NCBI GenBank assembly: GCA_014859545.1
Contig: JACUTZ010000007.1
Location: 1 to 34,695 of the forward strand
Direction: 5' to 3'
Length of the DNA stretch: 34,695 nt
Origin: Gammaproteobacteria bacterium
GTDB lineage: Bacteria; Pseudomonadota; Gammaproteobacteria; Thiohalomonadales; Thiohalomonadaceae
Position numbers and translations under genes: made by a program. How positions within the stretch are numbered: the first letter of the stretch is position 1; each line of letters starts with the position of its first letter. Shown here piece after piece: positions 17,075-27,533 of the stretch. The notes beneath the pieces were generated by a model. It was not told the origin of the DNA and did no database searches. It saw only the letters and a list, made by a program, of their open reading frames with translations.

Positions 17075-18097
17075 CTACGAAGAGGGTAACAAGGCCTTTT
17101 CCAGTGCACGCAGTCGTCGCGCCATGTCATTGAGCTGGCGAAAACGCACTGCGTTCTTTTGCCATATTTTTTGTTCATCCGCAGGTATACCGGAGGCATA
17201 GACTCCGGGATGCTTCAGCGAGTGAGTCACCATCGTCATCGCCAGCAGGGTGCTAGCGGGAGCAATCTGGAGATGACCGGCCACCCCTACTCCGCCGGCA
17301 AAGGTACAGTTTTCGCCTATTTCGACACTGCCTGCGATACCGACACAGCCGGCGATCGCGGTACCTGAGCCAACCGAAACATTGTGTGCAATATGCACCA
17401 AATTATCGATAATCACGTTATCGCCTATCACCGTATCGTCGATAGCACCGCGATCGATACTGGTATTAGACCCAATTTCCACATCATTGCCAATCAATAC
17501 GCGACCTAACTGATGAATCTTTACCCAACGATCCTGATCCCTGGTAAAGCCAAAACCATCGCTACCAATCACACTGCCACTGTGGATCAGTACCCGCTCA
17601 CCAATCCGGCAGTGATGATAAATCGTTACATTTGCCATTAGGCGGCTGTACGCACCGATATAGCAGGCCTGCTGCACCACACTACCGGCACCAATTTCAA
17701 CACCTGCTGCCAACTCAACCCCATCCTCAATAACCGCGTTCGCACCAATGCGCACATGGTTTGCGAGTTTGGCACCAGGGTGAATCGAGGCACTGGGATG
17801 GATAGCTTGCTCAGAAGACAAATTCGGCGCGAACAATGCAGAAAGATGTGCATAACTCAGGTAGGGATTGCGACTAATCAGGGCGTTTACGGGGCAAAAG
17901 TCACGATCAGCTTCACGTACAATCACAGCCGCCGCAGAGGTGTTTTCAAGTGCTGTTCGATAACGTGGGTTGGCGAGGAAACTAACAGTGTTTGCTCGGC
18001 TGTTGGTGAGTGTTGATATCCCTTCGATCAGACAGTCAGGATCACCGTCAAGCACCAGGTCGAGTTTATCTGCCAGTTCACCCAGTCGCATCTTCAC
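17075..18097 (-). CDS. lpxD: UDP-3-O-acylglucosamine N-acyltransferase
   Basis: Adds the second 3-hydroxyacyl chain, on the 2-amino group, in lipid A synthesis; 340 residues (E. coli 341). An N-terminal uridine-binding domain (about residues 1-100) is followed by a left-handed beta-helix of hexapeptide repeats and a C-terminal helix that contacts ACP. The catalytic histidine is His238 in DNLVHIAHNV, and SDGFGF is present at about 179-184. The start is GTG at 18097, with TTGAGG seven bases upstream; an ATG two codons later is less well placed. It follows skp by nine bases. Confidence 0.96.
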   Translation of the reverse strand: MKMRLGELADKLDLVLDGDPDCLIEGISTLTNSRANTVSFLANPRYRTALENTSAAAVIVREADRDFCPVNALISRNPYLSYAHLSALFAPNLSSEQAIHPSASIHPGAKLANHVRIGANAVIEDGVELAAGVEIGAGSVVQQACYIGAYSRLMANVTIYHHCRIGERVLIHSGSVIGSDGFGFTRDQDRWVKIHQLGRVLIGNDVEIGSNTSIDRGAIDDTVIGDNVIIDNLVHIAHNVSVGSGTAIAGCVGIAGSVEIGENCTFAGGVGVAGHLQIAPASTLLAMTMVTHSLKHPGVYASGIPADEQKIWQKNAVRFRQLNDMARRLRALEKALLPSS

Positions 18098-18106
18098 GCT
18101 TACACC

Positions 18107-18640
18107 TCAAGGTCTGGTTTTCTGGTGATCCCGCTTAAGTCGGGCAATCACCTCTTTGGTAATATCAACGCGATCACTGGCATACACCACGCCACTTTCA
18201 ATGATCAAATCATAACCGCGCTCACGTGCCAGATTCATGATCGACTCGGCAATTTCGCGCTGCATCTTGGCCAGCTCTTCATTGCGGCGAATATTGAAAT
18301 CCTCGCCAAATTCATCACGACTACGCTTAAGATCACGTTGCTGAGCGAGCAGATCCCGCTCCAAACGACGTCGTTCTTCATCACTCAACACCGCCGCATC
18401 ACGCAGCAATCGCTCTTCAAGTGCACGAATTTTTTGCTGTTCAGCAACAAGATTGGCATCCCGCGGGGCAAACTCAGCCTGCAGGGTATTTCGAACCGCC
18501 TCAGCCTGCGGCGCTTGTTCGAGCACCTCGGGAGTATTCACAAAGGCCACTCGCATACCCTGCTGGCCATGGGCAATGCCATACAAGCCGAGCATCAGCA
18601 ACATGAGTAGAATAACGCGCCGCAAGGAACCTCTTATCAT
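18107..18640 (-). CDS. skp: periplasmic chaperone Skp/OmpH
   Basis: Periplasmic holdase that keeps unfolded outer-membrane proteins soluble on their way to the Bam complex; 177 residues. A signal peptide is clear (RRVILLMLLMLGLYGIAHG, cleavage probably after about residue 25). The mature protein begins MRVAFVNTPEVL, the typical small beta-strand core. It then forms the long charged helical arms rich in Glu, Arg and Lys (about residues 55-130) and returns to the core with YDLIIESGVVYAS. It lies 21 bases after bamA and nine before lpxD, the conserved bamA-skp-lpxD order. Confidence 0.94.
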   Translation of the reverse strand: MIRGSLRRVILLMLLMLGLYGIAHGQQGMRVAFVNTPEVLEQAPQAEAVRNTLQAEFAPRDANLVAEQQKIRALEERLLRDAAVLSDEERRRLERDLLAQQRDLKRSRDEFGEDFNIRRNEELAKMQREIAESIMNLARERGYDLIIESGVVYASDRVDITKEVIARLKRDHQKTRP

Positions 18641-18661
18641 ATGCCCATCCTATTAACCAGC

Positions 18662-20962
18662 TCAGGGGGTACCCAAGGTAAACTGGAAGGTCTCTGTTTC
18701 ATCACCCGTACGAGTATTGAGCGGCCGTGCATAGCTAAAGGTCAAAGGTCCCACAGGGGTAAACCATGACAGGGATAGACCACCAGAGCTGCGCAATTCC
18801 CCCAAGTCCACGTCGTCACGAGTGGTATCATACACATTACCCACATCAAGGAAAGCGCGGAAGCGCATCGACATGTTGTCCAGTGCCCAAGGCGGCGGGA
18901 ACACCAGCTCGGCGCGACCGGTCAGACGTGCGTTCCCCCCCATCGGGTCATCATTTGGTGTATCACGAGGGCCCAAGCTGTTGGTTCGATAGCCGCGCAC
19001 CGTGCTGATCCCACCGGCGAAATAGCGCTCGGATGGGCTAAGCACATTGCTCTGCCCATAGGTATTGGCATATGCCGCCTCACCTTCCAGCATAAAGGTC
19101 AAGTTGTCACTAAGCGGGAGATATTGATTCTTTGACAGTCGAAGCTTGTAGAAGCTGAGAGAATCCTCACCTAGCGGCATCGCCACATCGGAATTGACCG
19201 ACAACAAACCGCCTCGGGTAGGGAAGATCACCCGGTTACGGGTATCACGATTCCAGCCGGCCTCAAGCACATAGGTATTGTAACGACAGTCATCAACGGT
19301 CGCGACGTCATTACAGAAATTCTTGATTTCATCTGCGGTGGAATCGGTAGTGTGTAGCCTGGTATGGGCATACCGCCCACCATAACGTACCGTGTCATAC
19401 TCACTGACTGGCACCCCATAACGCAGAGAGGCGCCATAGCTATCGGTACTGTAGCGGGAGATATTGGCGCGTGCGGCATCGGTTTCCTGATAGAACATAC
19501 CGATGCTGCGGCTCACCCCATCAATGCTTGCGTAGGGATTGACCAGATTGAAACTGTAGGTACGGGTTACCTGGCTGTTATCAAAATTAATGCTAAAGCG
19601 CTGCCCACTACCAAGAAAATTATTCCAGTCCACGCTGGCATTGACCAGAAAACCCTGCGCATCGCCATAGCCAATACCAAAATTGAAACTGCCAAAGGCC
19701 GGCAATTCCACCACATCATAACTCACATCAACCTGATCCGGTGTACCTGGGACAGCTGGTGTATTGATACTGACACTTTCAAAAAAACCCAAGCGATCAA
19801 GCCGGACCTTGGAGCGCTCGACCCGGCTGGTGGACATCCAGCCTGCCTCCATCTGTCGCATCTCACGACGCAATACCTCGTCATTGGTACGCGTATTACC
19901 ACTCAGATTGACCCGCCGCACATAGACACGCTTGCCGGGATCAACCAAAAATGTCAGCGCCACTTCACGCGTCGCATCATTCAACTCTGGAACCGGATTG
20001 ATATTGGCAAAGGCATAACCCACATCACCAATCGAATCGCTAATGCGGCGACTACTATCGGTCAAGGCCTTGCGCGAGAAAATATCGCCTGACTTAATCG
20101 AAATCAGTTCGCGCAACGCTTCGGGCGGCACCACGGTGTCACCCTGAATACGGATCTCGCTAATACGGTATTGTTCACCCTCATGAAGATTGATGGTGAT
20201 ATACACATGGCGCTTATCCGGAGTAATCGTCACCTGTGTAGAGACAATATCAAAATTAATGTAACCCCTGTCCAGGTAAAAGGAGCGCAGGGTTTCCAGA
20301 TCGGCGGCGAGCTTTTGTCTGGAATACTGGTCGCGACTACTGAACATGCCACTATGGGTACTCAGCTGAAGGGTGTCGAGCAACTCCTTCTGGCTAAATC
20401 GCCGATTACCGATGATATTCAGATGATGAATCGAGGCCACCTCGCCTTCGGAGACATCGATATTAACCGCCACACGATTACGTTCCAGAGGTGTCACCGT
20501 GGTGCGCACTTGGGCATTGTACTTCCCAAATGCCAGGTATTGGCGCTGCAATTCCTGCTCAACCCTGTCAAGCAGGGCGCGATCAAATACCCGCCCCTCG
20601 GCAAAACCAAGGCGCTGCAACTGCTCATTCAGCTGATCACTGGGAATATCCTTGTTTCCCTTGATCTCGATACTCGCGATAGCCGGACGTTCGACCACAA
20701 AGACGATCAGAGTGCTGCCTTCCTGCTCCAATACGACATCGTTAAAAAAACCAGTTTGAAACAGGGCACGTATGGCGGCCGAAGAGCGCTCATCATCAAG
20801 GCGATCACCAACCTGTAATGGCAGGTAGTTATAAACTGTCCCCACAGCAATACGCTGCAAACCTTCAACACGAATTTCCTGGATCTCGAATGCCTGCAAA
20901 GGACTGTTCGACAATGCAGCAATCAGTACGCCACCGGTAAGAAGTTGTCGCAATAAGCTCAT
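18662..20962 (-). CDS. bamA: outer membrane protein assembly factor BamA
   Basis: Central Omp85 component that folds and inserts beta-barrel proteins into the outer membrane; 766 residues. A signal peptide of about 24 residues ends in LQA. Five POTRA domains follow to about residue 420 (the first opens IQEIRVEGLQRIAVGTVYNYLP). The 16-strand barrel carries the loop-6 motif VRGYRTNSLGP, with Tyr in place of the E. coli Phe of VRGF. The C-terminal strand reads FQFTLGTP and stops, without the aromatic last residue that forms the usual barrel signal. It is 24 bases after rseP in the envelope operon. Confidence 0.97.
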   Translation of the reverse strand: MSLLRQLLTGGVLIAALSNSPLQAFEIQEIRVEGLQRIAVGTVYNYLPLQVGDRLDDERSSAAIRALFQTGFFNDVVLEQEGSTLIVFVVERPAIASIEIKGNKDIPSDQLNEQLQRLGFAEGRVFDRALLDRVEQELQRQYLAFGKYNAQVRTTVTPLERNRVAVNIDVSEGEVASIHHLNIIGNRRFSQKELLDTLQLSTHSGMFSSRDQYSRQKLAADLETLRSFYLDRGYINFDIVSTQVTITPDKRHVYITINLHEGEQYRISEIRIQGDTVVPPEALRELISIKSGDIFSRKALTDSSRRISDSIGDVGYAFANINPVPELNDATREVALTFLVDPGKRVYVRRVNLSGNTRTNDEVLRREMRQMEAGWMSTSRVERSKVRLDRLGFFESVSINTPAVPGTPDQVDVSYDVVELPAFGSFNFGIGYGDAQGFLVNASVDWNNFLGSGQRFSINFDNSQVTRTYSFNLVNPYASIDGVSRSIGMFYQETDAARANISRYSTDSYGASLRYGVPVSEYDTVRYGGRYAHTRLHTTDSTADEIKNFCNDVATVDDCRYNTYVLEAGWNRDTRNRVIFPTRGGLLSVNSDVAMPLGEDSLSFYKLRLSKNQYLPLSDNLTFMLEGEAAYANTYGQSNVLSPSERYFAGGISTVRGYRTNSLGPRDTPNDDPMGGNARLTGRAELVFPPPWALDNMSMRFRAFLDVGNVYDTTRDDVDLGELRSSGGLSLSWFTPVGPLTFSYARPLNTRTGDETETFQFTLGTP

Positions 20963-20986
20963 AAAGGCTCGCTAGTTAATTCTTGT

Positions 20987-22345
20987 TTAACCGGTGATAC
21001 GCACCAGGTCGTTAAATATGGCCAGCATCATCAGTGCCAGGATCATCATCAGGCCAACACGTTGGGCGATGGCTTCTGCCGCGTCCGAAAGCGGTTTGCC
21101 ACGCACGGCCTCAATCGCATAATTCATCAAGTGTCCGCCATCAAGAACCGGGATGGGCAACAGGTTCAGAATACCCAGACTAATGCTAATCAAACCCAAA
21201 AAAGCCAGAAACTGGCTCAAACCGGCACCAGCCGATGACTTGGCGTATTGGGCAATCCCAATCGGTCCACTGACATTCTCCAGCGAGGCGCGGCCGGTAA
21301 TCATCTGGGCAATCATCTTCAGGGTCAGCGCACTCATCTCCCAAGTCCGTTGCCAGGAGGCTGAAATTGCTGTCACAGGTCCATATCGCAACTCGGTGCG
21401 CAGTGCAGCAAACTGTGCTTCGTCGATTCGCACCATGGCACCAATTCGACCCGACGAGGGCGCCCCATCAACACGCTCGGGACGCACCACCAGACTCATC
21501 ACTTCGCCGTTACGTTCAAGCTGCAGGGCCAGCCCCTGCTCAGGGTACCGATTGATCATCGCCACCAGCTCTGCCCATTCAGCAATCGACTCTCCAGCAG
21601 CATTGATAATACGATCGCCGGCCTGCAAGCCGGCACGTTCCGCTGGTGATCCGGGCAACACACGCTCCAACACCGGTGCGATCCGTGGCTGAAACGGCCT
21701 GAGACCCAGGCGCTGATATACCTCTTCCGGGCGCATTGAGGCATCGACCCCGCCAGCAACCAGAGAGCGCTCACGCACCAGCCCACCATCATACACACTC
21801 AACACCAAGTCTTCATTGAGGATCAGGCGTGGCAGTATGGATTCGATTGCGGACTGCCAGGTCGGGGTTGGCTCACCATTGACCGCCAGGATTTCCTGAC
21901 CCTCACGCAGTCCCGCCTGATAGGCAATAGTATCCTGTGTCACCTCGCCCAGGATCGGCTTCAGCCCGGGGACACCCATGACAAACATCAACCAGTAGGC
22001 CAGCAGGGCAAATAGAAAATTGAACAGTGGACCCGCGACGACAATGGCACTGCGCTTGCGTAGCGACTGGCGGTTAAAGGCCCGTCCCAGGTCTGCCTCG
22101 GCGACCTCCCCTTCACGCTCGTCCAGCATCTTCACATAGCCACCCAGCGGAATCGCTGCAATGACAAATTCGGTTTGATCCGGACCGAAACGCCGTGTCC
22201 ACAGGGGCTTGCCAAAGCCAATCGAAAAACGCAGTACCTTGACCCCATTCCAGCGGGCAACCAGGAAGTGCCCCCATTCATGTACCGCAATGAGCAGACT
22301 CAGGGCCACCAGCAGCGCCAAAATGCTCAGTAAGACATCACTCAT
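20987..22345 (-). CDS. rseP: site-2 metalloprotease RseP
   Basis: Inner-membrane zinc protease that cleaves anti-sigma factor RseA within the membrane to release sigmaE, and clears remnant signal peptides; 452 residues. Zinc-binding HEWGH is at residues 22-26 in the first membrane segment, and the third ligand is Asp402 in [12 protein letters not shown]. Two PDZ domains lie between ([13 protein letters not shown] and [13 protein letters not shown]). Further membrane segments are around residues 100-120 and near the C-terminus. The start codon overlaps the dxr stop by four bases. Its substrate, the rseA product, is not in the window. Confidence 0.97.
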   Translation of the reverse strand: MSDVLLSILALLVALSLLIAVHEWGHFLVARWNGVKVLRFSIGFGKPLWTRRFGPDQTEFVIAAIPLGGYVKMLDEREGEVAEADLGRAFNRQSLRKRSAIVVAGPLFNFLFALLAYWLMFVMGVPGLKPILGEVTQDTIAYQAGLREGQEILAVNGEPTPTWQSAIESILPRLILNEDLVLSVYDGGLVRERSLVAGGVDASMRPEEVYQRLGLRPFQPRIAPVLERVLPGSPAERAGLQAGDRIINAAGESIAEWAELVAMINRYPEQGLALQLERNGEVMSLVVRPERVDGAPSSGRIGAMVRIDEAQFAALRTELRYGPVTAISASWQRTWEMSALTLKMIAQMITGRASLENVSGPIGIAQYAKSSAGAGLSQFLAFLGLISISLGILNLLPIPVLDGGHLMNYAIEAVRGKPLSDAAEAIAQRVGLMMILALMMLAIFNDLVRITG

Positions 22346-23556
22346 CGGCGTACACCATCGGAGAACTGGCCGATCAAGCTGCCAGCCGTATCGCGCGCCA
22401 GCTGATCAGCACTAAAGATGCTCGCCAGCACATCGGCCTGCTGAACCGTGATCCTTGCCAGAGTCTCTTCAATCACAACAGGGATGTCGGTAAAGCGAAT
22501 TTGCTGCTGTAAAAAGGCCTCTACTGCCAGCTCATTTGCGGCATTCAGGATCGCCGGGGCTGTACCACCGGTTTCAATCGCTTCGATCGCCAGGCGCAGA
22601 CAAGGAAAACGTTCCAGGTCCGGTGCTTCAAAATCCAGGCGCGCTATCGCGAACATATCCAGACTGGCCACTCCGGAATCAATCCGCTCCGGCCAGGCCA
22701 GGGCATGGGCGATAGGGGTACGCATGTCCGGATTGCCAAGCTGTGCCAACACCGAGCCATCGTTGTATTCCACCATTGAATGAATCACGCTCTGCGGGTG
22801 CAGCACCACCTGAATATGACTGGGACGGGTGTTAAACAGCCAGCAGGCCTCGATCACCTCAAGTCCCTTGTTCATCATACTGGCCGAATCGACCGAGATC
22901 TTACGGCCCATCGACCAATTGGGATGGGCCACCGCCTGGGCAGGGGTGACCTCGGACAATTGCTGCAGTGGCAGTGTGCGAAACGGACCACCCGATGCCG
23001 TCAGCAGGATCTTGCGCACCCCGACCTCGGCCAGAGCCTCAGACTGCCCGCGGGTAAAGCGTTCGGGCATGCACTGGAAGATGGCATTATGCTCGCTGTC
23101 GATAGGCAATAATTCCGCCCCACTTCGACGCACCTCATCCATGAAAAGGGCGCCAGACATCACCAGGGCTTCCTTATTGGCCAGCAGGATGCGTTTACCG
23201 GCACGGGCTGCCGCCAGCGTCGGTGGCAGACCGGCAGCACCCACGATAGCCGCCATTACATAATCGACCTCGGGCAGGGCGGCGATGGTTTCCAGGCCTG
23301 CGACGCCGCTCAGGACCTGGGTGTCACTGCCCTGCGCGATTAATTGCGACTGTAATTGTTGGGCCGCGTCCTCATTCGCCATCACCGCCCAGCGGGGACG
23401 ATATTGCAGGCATTGCGCCAACATGCGATCCACCTGGCGATTGGCGCTCAAGGCCAGCACCTGGTAACGCCCTGGGTGGCGGGCCAGCACGTCCAGGGTA
23501 CTAAGCCCTATCGAGCCGGTCGAACCCAATACCGTGATCTGTTTTATCCCAGCCAT
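22342..23556 (-). CDS. dxr: 1-deoxy-D-xylulose 5-phosphate reductoisomerase
   Basis: Second enzyme of the MEP isoprenoid pathway: converts DXP to MEP with NADPH and a divalent metal; 404 residues (E. coli 398). The nucleotide-binding motif GSTGSIG is at residues 11-17, followed by [12 protein letters not shown]. Metal ligands are Asp153 and Glu155 in [11 protein letters not shown] and Glu233 in [10 protein letters not shown]. The flap and substrate region [20 protein letters not shown] is intact. It overlaps cdsA by 13 bases and rseP by four, so translation is coupled. Its presence shows the organism uses the MEP route, although dxs is not near ispA. Confidence 0.98.
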   Translation of the reverse strand: MAGIKQITVLGSTGSIGLSTLDVLARHPGRYQVLALSANRQVDRMLAQCLQYRPRWAVMANEDAAQQLQSQLIAQGSDTQVLSGVAGLETIAALPEVDYVMAAIVGAAGLPPTLAAARAGKRILLANKEALVMSGALFMDEVRRSGAELLPIDSEHNAIFQCMPERFTRGQSEALAEVGVRKILLTASGGPFRTLPLQQLSEVTPAQAVAHPNWSMGRKISVDSASMMNKGLEVIEACWLFNTRPSHIQVVLHPQSVIHSMVEYNDGSVLAQLGNPDMRTPIAHALAWPERIDSGVASLDMFAIARLDFEAPDLERFPCLRLAIEAIETGGTAPAILNAANELAVEAFLQQQIRFTDIPVVIEETLARITVQQADVLASIFSADQLARDTAGSLIGQFSDGVRR

Positions 23557-24359
23557 AGCAATCCCAACACAAACAGGGGCGCGGCAGCGGTCAGACTGTC
23601 AATGCGATCCAGTATACCGCCATGACCGGGTAGCATACCGCCACTGTCCTTGATATCCGTGATCCGCTTGAACAGACTTTCCAGCAGATCACCCAGCACC
23701 GAAATCAGAATGCTTACCAAGACCAGCAACGCAAATACCAGCAGACTACCCGGCAGGTCCAGCCAGTAGCTGCCCGCCAGGGCAATCAGTAATGCCAGGG
23801 CCATGCCACCCACCACCCCTTCCCAGGTCTTGCCGGGGCTAACCCGCGGGGCCAGTTTATGTCGGCCAAAGGCACGACCTGCAAAATAAGCCCCAGTATC
23901 GGCCGCCCACACCATCATCACCAACAGGATCACCCATAACGGACCTTGCTCCCCATGGGCGTGTAACACCACGATCGCCAACCAGGCCGGTAGCAGCACA
24001 AACAAACCGGCCAAACCTCGTGCCAGGGGGGAATTTCGCCATAGACCATTTGCATCGGGATAGGACAGTACCGACATCAAGGCCATGCTCCACCACATCA
24101 GGCCCAGCACCAGGATCATCAGCGAGAAGTTGTGGATCGATTGTGCCAGGTAGAGACCAAGCATCAGCAAGCTGACCAGAACCACGTAGGCCAGGCGTGC
24201 AGGGATGCGCTGCATGCCGCTGAGTCGAGCCCATTCCCAGGCCGCCATGGCAAAGATCAAGCCCAGGATCAGGGCGAAGACACTGGAGGATGCAACCCAA
24301 ATCCCCCACAGTGACAGCGGGGCAAGAATCAGTGCTGTGATAACGCGTTGCATCAACAT
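23544..24359 (-). CDS. cdsA: phosphatidate cytidylyltransferase
   Basis: Integral inner-membrane enzyme that makes CDP-diacylglycerol from phosphatidic acid and CTP; 271 residues. It has about seven to eight hydrophobic segments (for example [17 protein letters not shown] and [14 protein letters not shown]). The family signature runs from [13 protein letters not shown] to [19 protein letters not shown] near the C-terminus, with the conserved acidic metal site. The start is ATG 24359, four bases after the uppS stop, with AGG nine bases upstream; the frame is open further 5' but overlaps uppS. It overlaps dxr by 13 bases. Confidence 0.96.
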   Translation of the reverse strand: MLMQRVITALILAPLSLWGIWVASSSVFALILGLIFAMAAWEWARLSGMQRIPARLAYVVLVSLLMLGLYLAQSIHNFSLMILVLGLMWWSMALMSVLSYPDANGLWRNSPLARGLAGLFVLLPAWLAIVVLHAHGEQGPLWVILLVMMVWAADTGAYFAGRAFGRHKLAPRVSPGKTWEGVVGGMALALLIALAGSYWLDLPGSLLVFALLVLVSILISVLGDLLESLFKRITDIKDSGGMLPGHGGILDRIDSLTAAAPLFVLGLLWLG

Positions 24360-24363
24360 CGTG

Positions 24364-25122
24364 CTAAACCTGTGTCTGTGCTTCGACCTGCTCACCCGTA
24401 CGCCCAAAGCGACGTTGGCGTGAAGCAAACGAATCAAGTGCCGCGGCAAAGGCCTTTTCATCAAACTCGGGCCAAAGCAGATCGGTAAAATACAGCTCGG
24501 TATAGGCCAGCTGCCAGAGCAGGAAATTGCTGATGCGCTGCTCCCCACCGCTGCGAATAAAGAGATCCGGTTCAGGAAGATGCGCCAGTGACAAATGCTG
24601 CTGAATCATTTCCGGATCAATGGCTTCAGCGGTCAACTCACCGGCTTGCACCGCCGTGGCGAGACGGCGGCAGGCCTGGGCGATCTCCCAGCGCCCCCCA
24701 TAGTTGGCAGCGATATTCAATTGCAGAGCAGTATTGTTTTGGGTAAGCGTCTCGGCATCCACAATACGTTGCTGGATCTCGGCATTAAAGGCCGTTGTAT
24801 CACCGATGATCCGCAGGCGAATATTATTCTCATGAAGCTTGCTGATTTCTCTCTCCAGGGCAGTCAAAAAGAGGTTCATCAACAAACCGACCTCTTCCTT
24901 GGGGCGTCGCCAGTTTTCGCTGCTAAAGGCAAACAGGGTCAGCACCTCAACACCGTGCTCTGCACAGGCACGGACAGTCTTGCGCACCGCCTGCAAGCCA
25001 GCCCGGTGGCCGGCAAAACGCGGCAAATGGCGCCGCCGCGCCCAGCGCCCGTTACCATCCATGATGATGGCCACGTGTCTGGGAATACTGCTAGGAGAGG
25101 TATGCTTGATCGCTTTGGCCAT
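24364..25122 (-). CDS. uppS: undecaprenyl diphosphate synthase (cis-prenyltransferase)
   Basis: Extends farnesyl diphosphate with eight isopentenyl units to the C55 carrier for peptidoglycan and O-antigen; 252 residues. The catalytic P-loop is AIIMDGNGRWA with Asp22, followed by GHRAGLQAVR, LTLFAFSSENWRRP and the C-terminal signature DLFIRSGGEQRISNFLLWQ with AYTELYF. Its allylic substrate is the product of IspA encoded at 13294-14193. It is the first gene of the long envelope run and starts 120 bases after frr, behind the frr terminator; no strong promoter is evident in that gap. Confidence 0.97.
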   Translation of the reverse strand: MAKAIKHTSPSSIPRHVAIIMDGNGRWARRRHLPRFAGHRAGLQAVRKTVRACAEHGVEVLTLFAFSSENWRRPKEEVGLLMNLFLTALEREISKLHENNIRLRIIGDTTAFNAEIQQRIVDAETLTQNNTALQLNIAANYGGRWEIAQACRRLATAVQAGELTAEAIDPEMIQQHLSLAHLPEPDLFIRSGGEQRISNFLLWQLAYTELYFTDLLWPEFDEKAFAAALDSFASRQRRFGRTGEQVEAQTQV

Positions 25123-25191
25123 GATTGTCCCTGTTTCGCCTGTAGGGTGCTGCGCCCACGCGGAACGCTACGCTTAGCGACTATCAGTTCA

Positions 25192-25218
25192 CAGAACAAA
25201 GGCAGCCTGAGCTGCCTT
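25192..25218 (-). terminator. probable terminator of frr
   Basis: AAGGCAGC (25199-25206) pairs perfectly with GCTGCCTT (25211-25218) around a four-base loop. On the minus strand it is followed by TTTGTTCT, a moderate T-rich run. It lies 24 bases after the frr stop codon and closes the rpsB-tsf-pyrH-frr unit. Confidence 0.75.
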
Positions 25219-25242
25219 CGTGCTAGCGTCCGGAGATGCCGA

Positions 25243-25800
25243 CTAGATTGCCAGCAAGTCCTGTTCCTTGATCTCAACCACCTTGTCCACCTCGGCAATA
25301 TACTTGTCGGTGTGTTTCTGAATGGCCTCTTCCGCGCCATGTGCCTCGTCTTCGCTGATCTCCTTGTCCTTGAGCAAGGCCTTGAAATCAGAATTGGCAT
25401 CACGACGAATATTGCGAATCGCCACCTTGGCCTGCTCACCCTCGCCCTTGACCACCTTGGTCAGATCACGACGACGCTGCTCAGTCAACTGCGGCATCGG
25501 CACACGGATCACAGTACCGGCGGTGGCCGGATTGAGACCCAGATCAGAGGTCAGAATCGCTTTTTCCACCACACTGACCATCTGCTTTTCCCAGGGTGAA
25601 ACCGCCAGGGTGCGGGAGTCTTCCACCGCAATATTGGCCACCTGACTGATCGGCACCATGGAGCCATAATAGTCCACGCTAATATGGTCCAGCAGGCTGG
25701 GATGGGCGCGTCCGGTACGGACCTTGGACAGTTCCGTCTTCAGTGCCTCGATGCTTTTTTGCATGCGCGCTTCAGCATCCTTGATGATGTCATTGATCAT
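25243..25800 (-). CDS. frr: ribosome recycling factor
   Basis: With EF-G it splits post-termination ribosomes; 185 residues, exactly the E. coli length. The protein has the family start [20 protein letters not shown], the segment [38 protein letters not shown] and the C-terminal three-helix part ending [13 protein letters not shown]. It starts three bases after pyrH and is the last gene of the rpsB-tsf-pyrH-frr operon. Confidence 0.98.
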   Translation of the reverse strand: MINDIIKDAEARMQKSIEALKTELSKVRTGRAHPSLLDHISVDYYGSMVPISQVANIAVEDSRTLAVSPWEKQMVSVVEKAILTSDLGLNPATAGTVIRVPMPQLTEQRRRDLTKVVKGEGEQAKVAIRNIRRDANSDFKALLKDKEISEDEAHGAEEAIQKHTDKYIAEVDKVVEIKEQDLLAI

Positions 25801-25803
25801 GCT

Positions 25804-26538
25804 CTACTCTCCACGCTCAACCAGGGTTCCCTCATCGGCACCATGCAGGATCGCCATCAAGGCCCCGGGCTTGTTCATATCAAATACCCGCAGGGGCATA
25901 TTGTGATCGCGGCACAACACAATCGCGGTCAAATCCATCACCCCCAGCTGACGTTCCAGCACTTCATCAAAACTCAGACGGGAATAACGGGTAGCAGCCG
26001 GATCCTTGACCGGGTCGGCGGTGTAAACACCGTCGACCTTGGTGGCCTTGAGCACCAGATCCGCGTTAATCTCGATCCCACGCAGGGTGGCGGCCGAGTC
26101 CGTGGTAAAGAAAGGATTGCCGGTACCCGCCGCCATGATCACCACCCGTCCCTTTTCCAGGTGACGGATGGCGCGACGGCGGGCGTAGTCTTCGCAGACC
26201 TGATTGATCGGCAAGGCAGACATCACTCGTACCGTCAGACCGGCCTTTTCCAGACCATCCTGGACCGACAGGGCATTGATCACCGTGGCCAGCATGCCCA
26301 TGTGATCGGCAGTGGCACGATCCATACCGTCACCAGCCAGACTGATCCCGCGGAAGATGTTGCCACCGCCGATCACCAGACCGACCTCTACCCCGGCATT
26401 GACCGCCTGGGCGATCTCTGCCGCAATACGCTGCACCACCGCCGGGTCGATACCAAACTCCTGCTCACCCATCAGAGCTTCACCACTGAGCTTGAGCAGG
26501 ATCCGTTTGTACATCAATGTGCCGTCAGCAGCGCTCAT
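25804..26538 (-). CDS. pyrH: uridylate kinase
   Basis: Hexameric UMP kinase of the amino-acid-kinase fold, not related to eukaryotic UMP/CMP kinases; 244 residues. Motifs include [13 protein letters not shown] near the N-terminus, [50 protein letters not shown] and MNKPGALM. The ATG at 26538 lies three bases after the tsf stop. An internal ATG eight codons later (MYKRILL) is also possible. Confidence 0.97.
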   Translation of the reverse strand: MSAADGTLMYKRILLKLSGEALMGEQEFGIDPAVVQRIAAEIAQAVNAGVEVGLVIGGGNIFRGISLAGDGMDRATADHMGMLATVINALSVQDGLEKAGLTVRVMSALPINQVCEDYARRRAIRHLEKGRVVIMAAGTGNPFFTTDSAATLRGIEINADLVLKATKVDGVYTADPVKDPAATRYSRLSFDEVLERQLGVMDLTAIVLCRDHNMPLRVFDMNKPGALMAILHGADEGTLVERGE

Positions 26539-26541
26539 GAC

Positions 26542-27417
26542 TTAGCTACCCTTGACCTGGGCCATCACCTCGTCGGCAAAGTTCTCCTGCTTCTTCTCGA
26601 TGCCTTCACCCACTTCAAAGCGGGTAAAGGAGACGACCTTGGCACCGGCACCCTTGAGCAGTTTTTCCACGGTGGTATCCGGGTCCTTCACAAAGGGCTG
26701 GCCCAGCAGGGTAATTTCCTTGAGGAACTTGTTGATACGACCATCGATCATCTTTTCGATGATCTCGGCAGGCTTGCCGGATTCGGCGGCCTGGGCGGTA
26801 AAGATTTCCTTTTCCTTTTCGATCAAGTCCTGGGAGATCTCATCGGCAGAAACGGCCTGCGGGCGGCTGGCGGCGATATGCATGGCAATATCACGGCCCA
26901 GTGCTTCGTCACCACCTTCCATGCTCACCACCACGCCGATCCGGCTGCCGTGGGAATAACTGGCCACCACATCGCCCGCGACCAGTGAGACGCGGCGTAC
27001 ATTCATGTTTTCACCGATCTTGGCAATCAGACTCTTGAGGGTCTCGGCGACGGTACTGCCATTGGCCATGGGCGCGGCCAGCAGGCTATCGACATCACCC
27101 AATTGCTTGTCCAGCGCCAGCTTGGCCACATCATTACAGAAGGCCGGAAACTCGTCGCCCTTGGCCACGAAGTCGGTTTCGCAATTCACTTCAACCACCG
27201 CCACCTGCTTGTTGTCGGCACCGCCGGCAATGGCGATCAGGCCTTCGGCAGCGGTACGACCGGCCTTCTTATCAGCCTTGGCCAGACCGGTCTTGCGCAT
27301 CAACTCGATAGCAGCATCGATATCGCCATTGGTTTCCACCAGGGCCTTTTTGCATTCCATCATGCCGGCGCCGGTGCGCTCGCGCAGATCCTTAACCATC
27401 GCTGCAGTAATAGACAT
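26542..27417 (-). CDS. tsf: elongation factor Ts
   Basis: Nucleotide exchange factor for EF-Tu; 291 residues (E. coli 283). The N-terminal signature [19 protein letters not shown] and the EF-Tu-contacting [14 protein letters not shown] are intact, as are MHIAASRP and the C-terminal helices with [18 protein letters not shown]. The ATG at 27417 (MSITAAMVK) aligns with family starts; an ATG two codons upstream (27423) is the alternative. It follows rpsB after 116 bases that contain a strong terminator-like hairpin, so tsf expression depends on read-through. Confidence 0.97.
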   Translation of the reverse strand: MSITAAMVKDLRERTGAGMMECKKALVETNGDIDAAIELMRKTGLAKADKKAGRTAAEGLIAIAGGADNKQVAVVEVNCETDFVAKGDEFPAFCNDVAKLALDKQLGDVDSLLAAPMANGSTVAETLKSLIAKIGENMNVRRVSLVAGDVVASYSHGSRIGVVVSMEGGDEALGRDIAMHIAASRPQAVSADEISQDLIEKEKEIFTAQAAESGKPAEIIEKMIDGRINKFLKEITLLGQPFVKDPDTTVEKLLKGAGAKVVSFTRFEVGEGIEKKQENFADEVMAQVKGS

Positions 27418-27486
27418 CGTCATTCATCCTCTTCACAAATCACTGAAACCATGCCCGAAATATTGCTCCGGGCAGAAATTCGTTTC

Positions 27487-27513
27487 AAAAAAGGGGGCAT
27501 GGCCCCCTTTTTT
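27487..27513 (-). terminator. terminator/attenuator between rpsB and tsf
   Basis: GGGGGC (27493-27498) and GCCCCC (27502-27507) form a stem with loop ATG/CAT, extended by an A6 run on one side and T6 on the other, so it is symmetric. It probably reduces read-through from rpsB into tsf, as at the E. coli locus. A second hairpin without a T-run (TGCCCG 27452-27457 with CGGGCA 27469-27474) follows before tsf. Confidence 0.88.
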
Positions 27514-27533
27514 GCTTCAGCTGTCAGCCTGAC

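Noticed and set aside
18641-18700. Frameshift at the C-run near the bamA stop
   Set aside because: Shifting the frame by one base either way does not give a conserved aromatic C-terminus, so the annotated stop is kept and only flagged.
24360-24548. N-terminal extension of cdsA
   Set aside because: It overlaps the conserved C-terminus of uppS and lacks the family's membrane-segment start; ATG 24359 fits.
25684-26988. 434-codon open frame antisense to pyrH and tsf
   Set aside because: It spans two certain genes on the other strand and its His/Gly/Asp-rich translation has no recognisable family.
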